A DNA stretch of 6,001 bases from NCBI GenBank assembly GCA_001805655.1, contig MHGR01000060.1, forward strand, positions 1 through 6,001. Reading direction: 5' to 3'. Source of the stretch: Omnitrophica WOR_2 bacterium RIFCSPHIGHO2_02_FULL_52_10 (lineage in GTDB: Bacteria; Omnitrophota; Gorgyraeia; Zapsychrales; Zapsychraceae). Both the position numbers and the translations under genes were made by a program. Shown piece by piece: positions 1-5,892 of the stretch. Numbering within the stretch: the stretch's first letter is position 1; each line of letters starts with the position of its first letter. The notes beneath the pieces are model-generated. The model was not told where the DNA came from. It did not search any database and was given only the letters and a program-made list of their open reading frames with translations.

Positions 1-129
1 AAGGCGGTGGCCGGAATCCCCGGCATCCGGGAATTGAATATCGGACACGCGATCATTTCCCGGGCGGTATTCGTGGGGCTGGAAAGAGCCGTTAAGGAAA
101 TGAAAAAAATCGTGAGCACAAAACCATGA
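1..129 (+). CDS. pdxJ: Pyridoxine 5'-phosphate synthase, C-terminal end (partial)
   Basis: Only the last 42 codons are in the window, open from base 1 to the TGA at 127-129. The segment contains [21 protein letters not shown], of which the [15 protein letters not shown] part is the conserved C-terminal signature of PdxJ, the cytoplasmic TIM-barrel enzyme that condenses 1-deoxyxylulose 5-phosphate with 3-amino-2-oxopropyl phosphate to give pyridoxine 5'-phosphate in the DXP-dependent vitamin B6 route. The stop overlaps the next start as ATGA (126-129). pdxJ followed directly by acpS is a known arrangement in Gram-negative bacteria, for example E. coli, which supports both calls. The N-terminal part and the promoter lie outside the window. 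Confidence 0.93.
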   Translation, partial: KAVAGIPGIRELNIGHAIISRAVFVGLERAVKEMKKIVSTKP

Positions 130-476
130 TCATCGGCACCGGAATTGACATCATCGAAGTCGCCCGCGTGCAGAAAGCCATTGACCGCTGGGGGGAGGAT
201 TTCCTGAAGCATATCTTCACCGCCGAGGAGATTGCCTACGCCCAAAAACGGAAATTCCCCACCCAGCATTATGCCGCCCGGTTCGCCGCCAAAGAGGCCG
301 TGTACAAGGCCTTCGGCAACAACACATCCCTCAGTTGGAAGGACATGACCATCCTCAACGACGAAAACGGCAAGCCGTATTGCCGACTGAACGACAGCGC
401 ATTCAAAAACAAGATCACGATCTCCATCTCCCATACCAAAGACTATGCGGTTGCCAACGCCATTATTACGTCGTAA
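126..476 (+). CDS. acpS: Holo-[acyl-carrier-protein] synthase
   Basis: This 116-residue protein has the usual length of AcpS, the cytoplasmic enzyme that moves 4'-phosphopantetheine from coenzyme A to the serine of apo-ACP and so activates it for fatty acid synthesis. Visible signatures are GIDIIEVAR at residues 6-14, with Asp8 as the expected Mg2+ ligand, and [12 protein letters not shown] at residues 53-64, with Glu57 as the second acidic ligand. SISHTKDYA follows near residues 100-108, as in the family. The ATG at 126 overlaps the pdxJ stop by 4 nt, gives the family N-terminus MIIGTGIDI and has no Shine-Dalgarno sequence, so translational coupling is likely. The 3' end overlaps nnrD by 32 nt. 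No residue expected for activity is missing. Confidence 0.96.
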   Translation: MIIGTGIDIIEVARVQKAIDRWGEDFLKHIFTAEEIAYAQKRKFPTQHYAARFAAKEAVYKAFGNNTSLSWKDMTILNDENGKPYCRLNDSAFKNKITISISHTKDYAVANAIITS

Positions 477-1302
477 TCCCAATGTCCATAAAAATCAATT
501 CGGCCACGTGCTTGTCCTGGCCGGTTCCCGCCGCATGCTCGGGGCGGCAGCGCTCACGAGCCTGGCGGCCATCCGTTCCGGCGCCGGCCTGGTCACCTTA
601 GGCGTTCCCCAAAGCCTCAATACGGCCGCCCAGAAAAAAATCTCAAACGCCATCATGACACTCCCGCTCCCTGAAACAAAGGAGCAGGCGTTGGCATTCA
701 CCGCCTTTAAAAAAATTTCTGAAAACTATCAATCATATAATTCAATCGCCATCGGCCCGGGCTTATCGCGCAATGCCAGCACCCGCAGGTTGATTTTACG
801 CATCATCGAAACATCACCCCTGCCGCTGGTCATCGATGCCGACGCTCTGAACGCATTACACGGCCGCTGTGCTGTTCTCAAAAAGACCAAAACCGCGAAA
901 ATCCTCACCCCGCATGCCGGCGAAATGTCCCGGCTCATCCAAAAACCAAAACAGGTCATTGAAAAAAACCGTCAAAAGACAGCTCAGGCGTTCGCCCGGA
1001 AATTCCGCTGCACCCTCCTCCTGAAAGGAGCCAAAACCGTTGTTGCTTCACCTTGGAAAAAATCCTATACTAATCAGTCGGGAAACGCCGGCATGGCCAC
1101 GGCGGGCAGCGGGGATGTCTTGACAGGAATAATCGCCGCCTTTCTCGCCCAGGGTCTCCCGGACTTCGAGGCGGCAAAATACGGGGCCTATCTCCATGGC
1201 AAGGCCGGAGATCTGGCCGCCCGGTCAAAAACAAAACTGGCGATGATCGCCCCGGATATCGTCGATCACATTCCAGATGCCCTACGTGTCTGCACAAGAT
1301 GA
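445..1302 (+). CDS. nnrD: ADP-dependent (S)-NAD(P)H-hydrate dehydratase
   Basis: This 285-residue protein is the ribokinase-like dehydratase domain of the YjeF/Nnr family. It converts damaged NAD(P)H hydrate back to NAD(P)H using ADP or ATP. Visible motifs are [21 protein letters not shown] (about residues 15-35), SGAGLVT (45-51), IGPGL (103-107), DADALNAL (131-138), [10 protein letters not shown] (155-164), LLKGAKT (192-198) and [15 protein letters not shown] (214-228), with Asp224 of GSGD as the probable catalytic residue. The N-terminal NnrE epimerase domain found fused in E. coli YjeF is absent; it may be encoded elsewhere. The start at 445 lies inside acpS. Codons 2-25 hold only TTG (451) as an ATG/TTG alternative, and the GTG at 508 would remove the conserved HK..FG segment, so the 32-nt overlap appears real. 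Confidence 0.93.
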   Translation: MRLPTPLLRRNPNVHKNQFGHVLVLAGSRRMLGAAALTSLAAIRSGAGLVTLGVPQSLNTAAQKKISNAIMTLPLPETKEQALAFTAFKKISENYQSYNSIAIGPGLSRNASTRRLILRIIETSPLPLVIDADALNALHGRCAVLKKTKTAKILTPHAGEMSRLIQKPKQVIEKNRQKTAQAFARKFRCTLLLKGAKTVVASPWKKSYTNQSGNAGMATAGSGDVLTGIIAAFLAQGLPDFEAAKYGAYLHGKAGDLAARSKTKLAMIAPDIVDHIPDALRVCTR

Positions 1303-1951
1303 ACGGGTCAAACTGACTCCCCCCAACGGGGAATCCAAAGTCCTCTTACACTCCTGCTGCGCGCCTTGCTCGGGTGAGCTGATGGAAGCCTTTGTTTATT
1401 CGAAGATCGATTTTACCATCTTCTTTTATAACCCCAACATCCATCCCAAAGAAGAATACGAAATCCGCAAAAACGAAAACATCCGTTTCGCCGGAAAAAT
1501 GAACATCCCGTTCATTGACGCCGATTATGACCGCGACCACTGGTTCAAGCGCGCCAAGGGCATGGAATGGGCGCCGGAGCGCGGGAAGCGTTGCTCGATG
1601 TGCTTTGATATGCGCTTTGAGCGCAGCGCTTTTTACGCCGTTGAGCACGGGTTTAAAATTTTTACCAGCAGCTTAGGTATATCGCGCTGGAAGGACATGA
1701 CCCAGGTCAACCAGAGCGGCATGCGCGCGGCCAGCCGGTATCCCGGGCTGGTCTACTGGACCTATAACTGGCGAAAAGGGGGAGGGGCCCAGAGGATGTA
1801 TGCCATCTCCAAGCGCGAGCAATTTTATCAGCAGGAATACTGCGGCTGTGTTTACTCCCTGCGGGACACAAACCTGTGGCGCCTGCAAAAGGGGCAAAAC
1901 AGGATTGAAAAAGGGGTCAATTACTACGGCTCCTACAGACCACCGCATTAG
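1277..1951 (+). CDS. queH: Epoxyqueuosine reductase QueH
   Basis: This 224-residue protein belongs to the DUF208/QueH family. It reduces epoxyqueuosine to queuosine in tRNA, the last step of Q synthesis, and replaces the cobalamin-dependent QueG. Visible motifs are [12 protein letters not shown] (residues 23-34; Cys27, Cys28, Cys31), [17 protein letters not shown] (49-65), [20 protein letters not shown] (94-113; Cys106, Cys109), [10 protein letters not shown] (131-140), [11 protein letters not shown] (160-170) and [15 protein letters not shown] (185-199; Cys189, Cys191). The paired CC and CxxC cysteines are the expected [4Fe-4S] ligands, and CGC may be redox active. The start at 1277 lies 26 nt inside nnrD and gives the N-terminal extension ending in PNGESK that long QueH forms carry. 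The gene ends with tandem in-frame stops, TAG (1949-1951) then TAA. No other queuosine gene is in view. Confidence 0.95.
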   Translation: MPYVSAQDERVKLTPPNGESKVLLHSCCAPCSGELMEAFVYSKIDFTIFFYNPNIHPKEEYEIRKNENIRFAGKMNIPFIDADYDRDHWFKRAKGMEWAPERGKRCSMCFDMRFERSAFYAVEHGFKIFTSSLGISRWKDMTQVNQSGMRAASRYPGLVYWTYNWRKGGGAQRMYAISKREQFYQQEYCGCVYSLRDTNLWRLQKGQNRIEKGVNYYGSYRPPH

Positions 1952-2040
1952 TAATGGAACCAGCGCATCTTTCACGACTCGTTGGAGCGGTGGCTGTATT
2001 GACGTCCGCAAAGATTCCATTACCTATGCGGACGTCAATA
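1938..2040. repeat. Nested inverted repeats around the queH stop
   Basis: There is a perfect 14-bp inverted repeat, tattgacgtccgca at 1997-2010 against tgcggacgtcaata at 2027-2040, with a 16-nt loop. The loop and right arm (2013-2036) are also an imperfect inverted copy (19 of 24 positions, by eye) of 1938-1961, which spans the end of queH and both its stop codons. The left copy is therefore partly coding. The T tail expected of an intrinsic terminator is missing after 2040. Possible roles are a 3'-end transcript structure, a protein-binding palindrome or a small mobile or REP-like hairpin; the sequence alone does not decide. A 41-codon open frame (1954-2079) crosses it but resembles nothing known to me. 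Confidence 0.7.
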
Positions 2041-2088
2041 ATCCTTGTCCCGCCCGCACAACCTCCCCTAAAAAATTAACTTATCGTC

Positions 2089-2117
2089 TAGTCACCTTAA
2101 TTGTTCGGTGATATACT
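2089..2117 (+). promoter_or_regulatory. Probable sigma70-type promoter for the polysaccharide block
   Basis: A -10-like tatact (2112-2117, 5 of 6 matches to TATAAT) stands 17 bp after a -35-like tagtca (2089-2094, 4 of 6 matches to TTGACA). It sits in the most AT-rich stretch of the gap (about 2070-2138), where a promoter for the block starting at 2251 would be expected. Transcription would begin near 2124 and leave a leader of about 125 nt. A short dyad, tcacc (2092-2096) and ggtga (2107-2111), flanks the spacer and could be an operator, though 5-bp arms may be chance. Confidence 0.5.
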
Positions 2118-2138
2118 AAATTTTATGTTTAAATGATA

Positions 2139-2192
2139 ACCCTGCGCCAAGAGTGCAGGGTATTGACCCCGCCAAAAAACGGCGGGGTTAAT
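2139..2192 (+). promoter_or_regulatory. Two tandem leader hairpins with alternative pairing
   Basis: Hairpin A pairs accctgc (2139-2145) with gcagggt (2155-2161). Hairpin B pairs accccgcc (2166-2173) with ggcggggt (2181-2188) around an A-rich 7-nt loop, and extends outward to 2162-2192 with one G-U pair. The 3' arm of A can instead pair with the 5' arm of B (2155-2161 with 2166-2172, 6 of 7 pairs, 4-nt loop), and the 5' arm of A with the 3' arm of B (7 pairs, one G-U). This is the arm logic of an attenuator. Only ttaatt follows hairpin B, not a clear U run, so terminator activity is uncertain. Confidence 0.5.
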
Positions 2193-2244
2193 TCGGCCAC
2201 CAAACTTGCGTTCGCTATCGCTTCGCAAGTTTGGGCCTCATTAA
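2188..2244. repeat. Long hairpin just before the glycosyltransferase start
   Basis: The core is ccaaacttgcg (2200-2210) paired with cgcaagtttgg (2224-2234), an 11-bp perfect stem with a 13-nt loop. Outside it ggcc (2195-2198) can pair with ggcc (2234-2237) if the core shifts slightly, and ttaat (2188-2192) pairs with attaa (2240-2244), so the whole 57-nt piece is close to a palindrome. The outer left arm uses bases that also close hairpin B, so the two extended forms exclude each other. The hairpin ends a few bases before the ATG at 2251, where it could affect initiation. It has no T tail. A dispersed palindromic repeat is equally possible. Confidence 0.55.
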
Positions 2245-2250
2245 TAACCC

Positions 2251-3204
2251 ATGAAATTAATCATACAGATCCCATGCCTGAATGAAGAAGAAAGCCTGCC
2301 CAAAACGTTGGCGGCCCTTCCCAAAAAGATAGAAGGGATAGCGGTCATTGAGACTCTGATCATCAATGACGGCAGCACGGATAGGACCGCGGAAGTCGCC
2401 CAACAATGCGGGGTGGACCATATCATTTCATTTACCAAGCGCAAAGGGCTCGCCAGGGCTTTCGGTGCCGGCCTGGACGCCTGCCTCAAACGGCACGCGG
2501 ATATTATCGTGAACACGGACGCGGACGGCCAATACAAGGGGGAGGATATCCCGCGTTTGATCAAACCCATACTCAACGGCCAGGCGGATATCGTAGTCGG
2601 AAACCGGGATATCGGAAACATTAGACAATTTTCCTGGCTAAAAAAGCGCCTGCAGAGGATCGGCAGCCGTGTGGTCCGCCACCTATCCGGTTCCACGATC
2701 ATGGACGCTACGACCGGTTTTCGTGCTTATAACAAAGAAGCCGCCCTCAAGCTGAATATCATCTCGGATTACACCTACACCCTGGAAAGCATCATCCAGG
2801 CCGAAAACAAGGAATTGGCCATCGCTAACATTACGGTCTCGACCAACCCCGTCAAGCGCAAATCCCGTCTGTTCAAATCGCTTCCGGAATACCTCAAGCG
2901 GTCTGCCGTGACCATGATCCGGATTTATTCGATGTTCAACCCGTTTAGAATGTTTACCACCATCGGCCTGGGGGTCGCCGGCATCGGCATCCTCATCGGC
3001 TGCCGCTTTGTCTTTTATTACCTCATGGGATCGGGCGCAGGGAAAATCCAGTCGCTGATCCTGTCCGCGGCCTTATTGATCATCGGCTTTCAAATCCTGG
3101 TCGTCGGCCTGCTCGCCGACCTTATTTCCGCCAACCGCAGGCTCATCGAAGACACCCTGCTGAGGGTCAAAAAGATGGAGCTCAAGATATCGGAAGACGG
3201 ATGA
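2251..3204 (+). CDS. Family 2 glycosyltransferase with two C-terminal membrane helices
   Basis: This 317-residue GT2 enzyme resembles dolichol- or undecaprenyl-phosphate sugar transferases (DPM1/GtrB-like). The GT-A domain shows IIQIPCLNEEESLPKTL (residues 4-20), IINDGSTDRT (37-46), KGLARAFGAGL (65-75), the metal- and nucleotide-binding DADGQ (90-94; Asp90 and Asp92), and MDATTGFRAYNKEAA (151-165), with Asp152 in a family-conserved position. Two hydrophobic segments follow, about residues 236-258 and 267-292, so the catalytic domain probably sits on the cytoplasmic face of the inner membrane. It may load a sugar onto polyprenyl phosphate or onto a lipid-linked glycan; donor and acceptor cannot be read from sequence. 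ATG 2251 is forced by an in-frame TAA at 2245-2247 and has no Shine-Dalgarno sequence. The next gene starts 9 nt downstream. Confidence 0.9.
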   Translation: MKLIIQIPCLNEEESLPKTLAALPKKIEGIAVIETLIINDGSTDRTAEVAQQCGVDHIISFTKRKGLARAFGAGLDACLKRHADIIVNTDADGQYKGEDIPRLIKPILNGQADIVVGNRDIGNIRQFSWLKKRLQRIGSRVVRHLSGSTIMDATTGFRAYNKEAALKLNIISDYTYTLESIIQAENKELAIANITVSTNPVKRKSRLFKSLPEYLKRSAVTMIRIYSMFNPFRMFTTIGLGVAGIGILIGCRFVFYYLMGSGAGKIQSLILSAALLIIGFQILVVGLLADLISANRRLIEDTLLRVKKMELKISEDG

Positions 3205-3213
3205 CCTAAAGCC

Positions 3214-4191
3214 ATGCCCAGACTAAACCAAAAAATCGCGGTCATCGGCACCGGCTACTGGGGAAAAAACCTCGTGCGCAATTTTGCCGAAATCGGCGTC
3301 CTGCATGCTGTGTGCGATGAAAATGAGGAAACGGTCAAGAAGCAGCAGAACACCTACAAAATCGGCCACGCCTTCACAGACTTCGAAAAACTGTTATCGG
3401 AAACGGATTGCGACGGCATCGCCATCGCAACGCCGGCGGCAACCCATTTTACCATCGCCAAAAAGGCTTTACTGGCCGGGAAGGATATCTTTGTCGAAAA
3501 ACCGCTTTCCATCAATATCCGGGACGCGCAGGAATTGATCCAGCTGGCCAAGAACCACCGCAGGATACTGATGGTCGACCATATCCTCCAATACCATCCC
3601 GCGATCGTCAAACTCAAACAGCTCATTGAGGACGGCGCGCTCGGCAAGTTACAGTACATTTATTCCAACCGGCTGAACATCGGCAAATTCCGCCACGAGG
3701 AAAATATCCTCTGGAGCTTTGCCCCGCACGATATCTCCGTCATCCTGGCGCTGGTCGGGCAGGAACCCGAAAAGGTGCGCGCCTTCGGCGAGGCCTACCT
3801 TCAGGATGAAGTGGTCGACAGCACCATCACCCATTTCCGTTTCAAGAACCGGCTGAAGGCGCATATCTTCGTCAGCTGGCTGCATCCCTACAAGGAGCAG
3901 AAGCTGGTCGTGATCGGCAGCCACGCCATGGCCGTCTTTGACGACATGAACATCGAAAGCAAGCTCGTGCTCTATCCGCACAAGATTGACTGGATCAAGC
4001 ATATCCCTGTTGCCGAAAAGGCGGAAAAGGAGATCGTCCCGATTGAGAACAGTGAACCTTTAAAAGAAGCCTGCTTGCATTTTCTAAAATGCATGGACAC
4101 GCGACAAAAACCACGGACAGACGGGGAAGAGGCCCTGGCCGTCCTCAAGGTGCTGCAACAGGCGCAAGAGAGACTGGACATCCGGAAATGA
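3214..4191 (+). CDS. Gfo/Idh/MocA-family sugar-nucleotide dehydrogenase
   Basis: This 325-residue protein has an N-terminal NAD(P)-binding Rossmann fold, IAVIGTGYWGKNLVRNF (residues 8-24, GxGxxG), then IATPAATH (71-78) and the EKP motif (95-97; Lys96 is the usual catalytic lysine). APHDISVIL (170-178) carries the conserved histidine region of the C-terminal domain (His172). Between the glycosyltransferase and WbpD/WbpE-type enzymes, its likely role is oxidation of C3 of a UDP-GlcNAc-type sugar, the step done by WbpB/WlbA, which would supply the 3-keto substrate for the aminotransferase. As I remember P. aeruginosa WbpB, its N-terminus lacks GTGYWG, so this looks like a different subfamily of the same superfamily and I give no symbol. 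Another sugar substrate remains possible. The stop overlaps the next start as ATGA. Confidence 0.88.
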   Translation: MPRLNQKIAVIGTGYWGKNLVRNFAEIGVLHAVCDENEETVKKQQNTYKIGHAFTDFEKLLSETDCDGIAIATPAATHFTIAKKALLAGKDIFVEKPLSINIRDAQELIQLAKNHRRILMVDHILQYHPAIVKLKQLIEDGALGKLQYIYSNRLNIGKFRHEENILWSFAPHDISVILALVGQEPEKVRAFGEAYLQDEVVDSTITHFRFKNRLKAHIFVSWLHPYKEQKLVVIGSHAMAVFDDMNIESKLVLYPHKIDWIKHIPVAEKAEKEIVPIENSEPLKEACLHFLKCMDTRQKPRTDGEEALAVLKVLQQAQERLDIRK

Positions 4192-4772
4192 CAAAGACGA
4201 AAAATTATACCGCCCACTCCACGAGTTGTATCGATGAGGGCGCCCGTATCGGGGAAGGCACCCAAATCTGGCATTTTTCCCACATTTTTAAAGGCGCTCA
4301 TATCGGCCGCAACTGCAAATTGGGGCAGAACGTTGTTGTCCACGCCACCGCCAAGATCGGCAACAATGTTAAAATCCAGAATAATGTTTCCATTTATGAC
4401 GGCGTCAACCTGGAAGACGACGTTTTCTGCGGCCCTTCATGCGTTTTCACCAACATCATCAATCCCCGCGCGGCCGTCCCGCGCAACAACCCAAAATATT
4501 ATAAAGAAACTACGGTCAAAAGGGGCGCAAGCATCGGGGCGAATGCCACCATCCTGTGCGGGATCACCATCGGCAAGAATGCCATGATCGGGGCAGGCGC
4601 GGTGGTCACAAAGAATGTCGAAGACTACGCCATCGTGACCGGCGTGCCGGCCAAACAAACGGGCTGGGCCTGCGCGTGCGGCGAGACATTAAAATTCCTG
4701 AACAACAAGTCCGTCTGCGCCGCGTGCAAGCAGGAATATCAGAAGTCGGGGAATAAAATCTCAAGCGCATGA
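4188..4772 (+). CDS. wbpD: WbpD-like UDP-sugar N-acetyltransferase, left-handed beta-helix
   Basis: This 194-residue hexapeptide-repeat acyltransferase shows repeat turns such as IGEGTQIWHFSHIFKGAHIG (residues 21-40), LGQNVVVHATAKIG (45-58), VKIQNNVSIYDGVNLEDDVFCGPS (61-84), VFTNIINPRAAVPRN (86-100) and ASIGANATILCGITIGKNAMIGAGAVVTKNV (114-144), then VTGVPAKQTGW (150-160). The IQNNVS, DDVFCGPS, FTN.xNPR and GVPA.Q.GW strings match the WbpD/WlbB type, which acetylates the C3 amino group of UDP-2-acetamido-3-amino sugars with acetyl-CoA. The C-terminus adds CxC (162, 164) and CxxC (177, 180), a possible small zinc ribbon. An ATG 99 nt upstream is in frame, but it lies inside the dehydrogenase gene and gives a low-complexity Arg/Gly-rich leader. 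ATG 4188 overlaps the upstream stop by 4 nt and gives the family length. Confidence 0.88.
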   Translation: MTKTKNYTAHSTSCIDEGARIGEGTQIWHFSHIFKGAHIGRNCKLGQNVVVHATAKIGNNVKIQNNVSIYDGVNLEDDVFCGPSCVFTNIINPRAAVPRNNPKYYKETTVKRGASIGANATILCGITIGKNAMIGAGAVVTKNVEDYAIVTGVPAKQTGWACACGETLKFLNNKSVCAACKQEYQKSGNKISSA

Positions 4773-5872
4773 ATATCCCGTTCGTTGATTTAAAACGTCA
4801 ATACAAGGCCTACAAGAAAGAGATCGATGCCCAGATCCGCGAGGTGATTGCCAGCTCGGCCTTCATCATGGGGGAAAAAATCAGGGAGCTTGAGCAAAGG
4901 CTCGCGGAATTTACCGGGACAAAATATGCCGCCGGATGCTCTTCCGGCACCGACGCCTTGGTGCTGGCCTTGGCCGCCCTTGACCTGAGGCCCGGCGATG
5001 AAGTCATCACAACCCCGTTCTCGTTTATCGCCACCAGTGAAGCCATCGCCTTCCTGAAGGCCAAGCCGGTGTTTGTGGATATCGATGCGCAAACCTTTAA
5101 TATCGACCCGGATAAAATCCCCGCCGCCATAACGGATAGGACGCGGGGGATCATCGCCGTTGACCTGTTCGGGCAATGCGCCGATTACGATGCCATTAAC
5201 GCCATCGCCCGCGACCACAACTTGTTCGTCATCGAAGATGCCGCCCAATCCTTCGGCGCGCGCTATAAAGGCCGTCCGGCCTGCTCGCTGGCCACGGTCG
5301 CCTGCACCTCGTTTTTTCCCGCAAAGCCGCTGGGGTGTTTCGGGGACGGCGGCATGGTGTTCACGGATAACGAAAAGCTGTACACCATCATCGCGTCTTT
5401 GCGCGCCCACGGCATGGGGACCGACAAATATAATCACGTGCGCATCGGTTTCAACGCGCGGCTGGACACGCTGCAAGCCGGCATTCTCCTGGCAAAATTC
5501 AATCACTTTAAAAATGAGATTAAACAAAGGAACGCCGCCGCGCGGTATTACACGAAATACCTCGACGGATGCGTCACCACCCCGGTGCTCTTGGAGCAAA
5601 ACGTGTCAGTTTTTGCGCAATACTCGATCCTGGCCAAGGACCGCGATAAACTGCAGCAACACCTTAAAGGCAAAGGCATCCCGACCGCCGTGCACTACCC
5701 GCAGCCTTTGCATACGCAGACCGCTTTTTCCTATCTGGGGTATAAAAAAGGCGATTTTCCTGTTGCCGAGCAGACGTGCAACAGCATCCTGGCCCTGCCC
5801 ATGCATGCCCATCTCACAAGAGGAGAGCAGGATCACATTATCAAAGCCATTAAATCATTTTATAAACGTTGA
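4769..5872 (+). CDS. wbpE: WbpE-like PLP-dependent UDP-sugar aminotransferase (DegT/DnrJ/EryC1)
   Basis: This 367-residue protein has the usual length of the DegT family. The start MNIPFVDLKRQY is typical. SSGTDAL (58-64) binds the PLP phosphate, GDEVITTPFSFIATSEAI (76-93) follows, VIEDAAQSFGA (154-164) carries Asp157 for the pyridine nitrogen, and ACTSFFPAKPLGCFGDGGM (178-196) carries Lys186, the expected Schiff-base lysine. Downstream are RIGFNARLDTLQAGIL (225-240) and the tail motif PTAVHYPQPLH (305-315). The TVACTSFFP.KPLGC.GDGG stretch and QCADYDAINAIA (136-147) strongly resemble WbpE of P. aeruginosa, which converts the 3-keto sugar nucleotide to the 3-amino form using glutamate. It overlaps the acetyltransferase stop as ATGA, so the two are probably coupled. 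Other C3 or C4 aminotransferases of the family are the alternative. Confidence 0.9.
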   Translation: MNIPFVDLKRQYKAYKKEIDAQIREVIASSAFIMGEKIRELEQRLAEFTGTKYAAGCSSGTDALVLALAALDLRPGDEVITTPFSFIATSEAIAFLKAKPVFVDIDAQTFNIDPDKIPAAITDRTRGIIAVDLFGQCADYDAINAIARDHNLFVIEDAAQSFGARYKGRPACSLATVACTSFFPAKPLGCFGDGGMVFTDNEKLYTIIASLRAHGMGTDKYNHVRIGFNARLDTLQAGILLAKFNHFKNEIKQRNAAARYYTKYLDGCVTTPVLLEQNVSVFAQYSILAKDRDKLQQHLKGKGIPTAVHYPQPLHTQTAFSYLGYKKGDFPVAEQTCNSILALPMHAHLTRGEQDHIIKAIKSFYKR

Positions 5873-5892
5873 ATCGTCTTTAGGGCAGAACC

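Noticed and set aside
1954..2079. A 41-codon open frame in the gap after queH
   Set aside because: It is short, has no Shine-Dalgarno sequence, overlaps the inverted repeats and ends in a proline-rich tail. Nothing supports translation, though a small gene cannot be excluded.
2162..2198. Hairpin B as an intrinsic terminator of the queH transcript
   Set aside because: The stem is strong, but it is followed by ttaattcgg and not a T run, and it lies after the predicted promoter of the next block.
1938..2244. CRISPR array, tRNA or a full insertion sequence
   Set aside because: There are no regularly spaced direct repeats, no cloverleaf that I could see, and no transposase frame. The palindromes differ from one another.
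1952..2250. A preQ1 riboswitch linked to queH
   Set aside because: The gap is downstream of queH, no preQ1 aptamer consensus is visible, and the next genes have no link to queuosine.
4089..4187. N-terminal extension of the acetyltransferase by 33 residues
   Set aside because: The extra residues are Arg/Gly-rich shadow of the dehydrogenase frame. The ATG at 4188 overlaps the upstream stop as ATGA and gives the family length.
4790..5599. A 269-codon open frame on the - strand
   Set aside because: It lies wholly antisense to the wbpE gene, whose motifs are unmistakable. Its translation is rich in Gly, Arg and Val with no recognisable domain, as expected from the complement of GC-rich codons.
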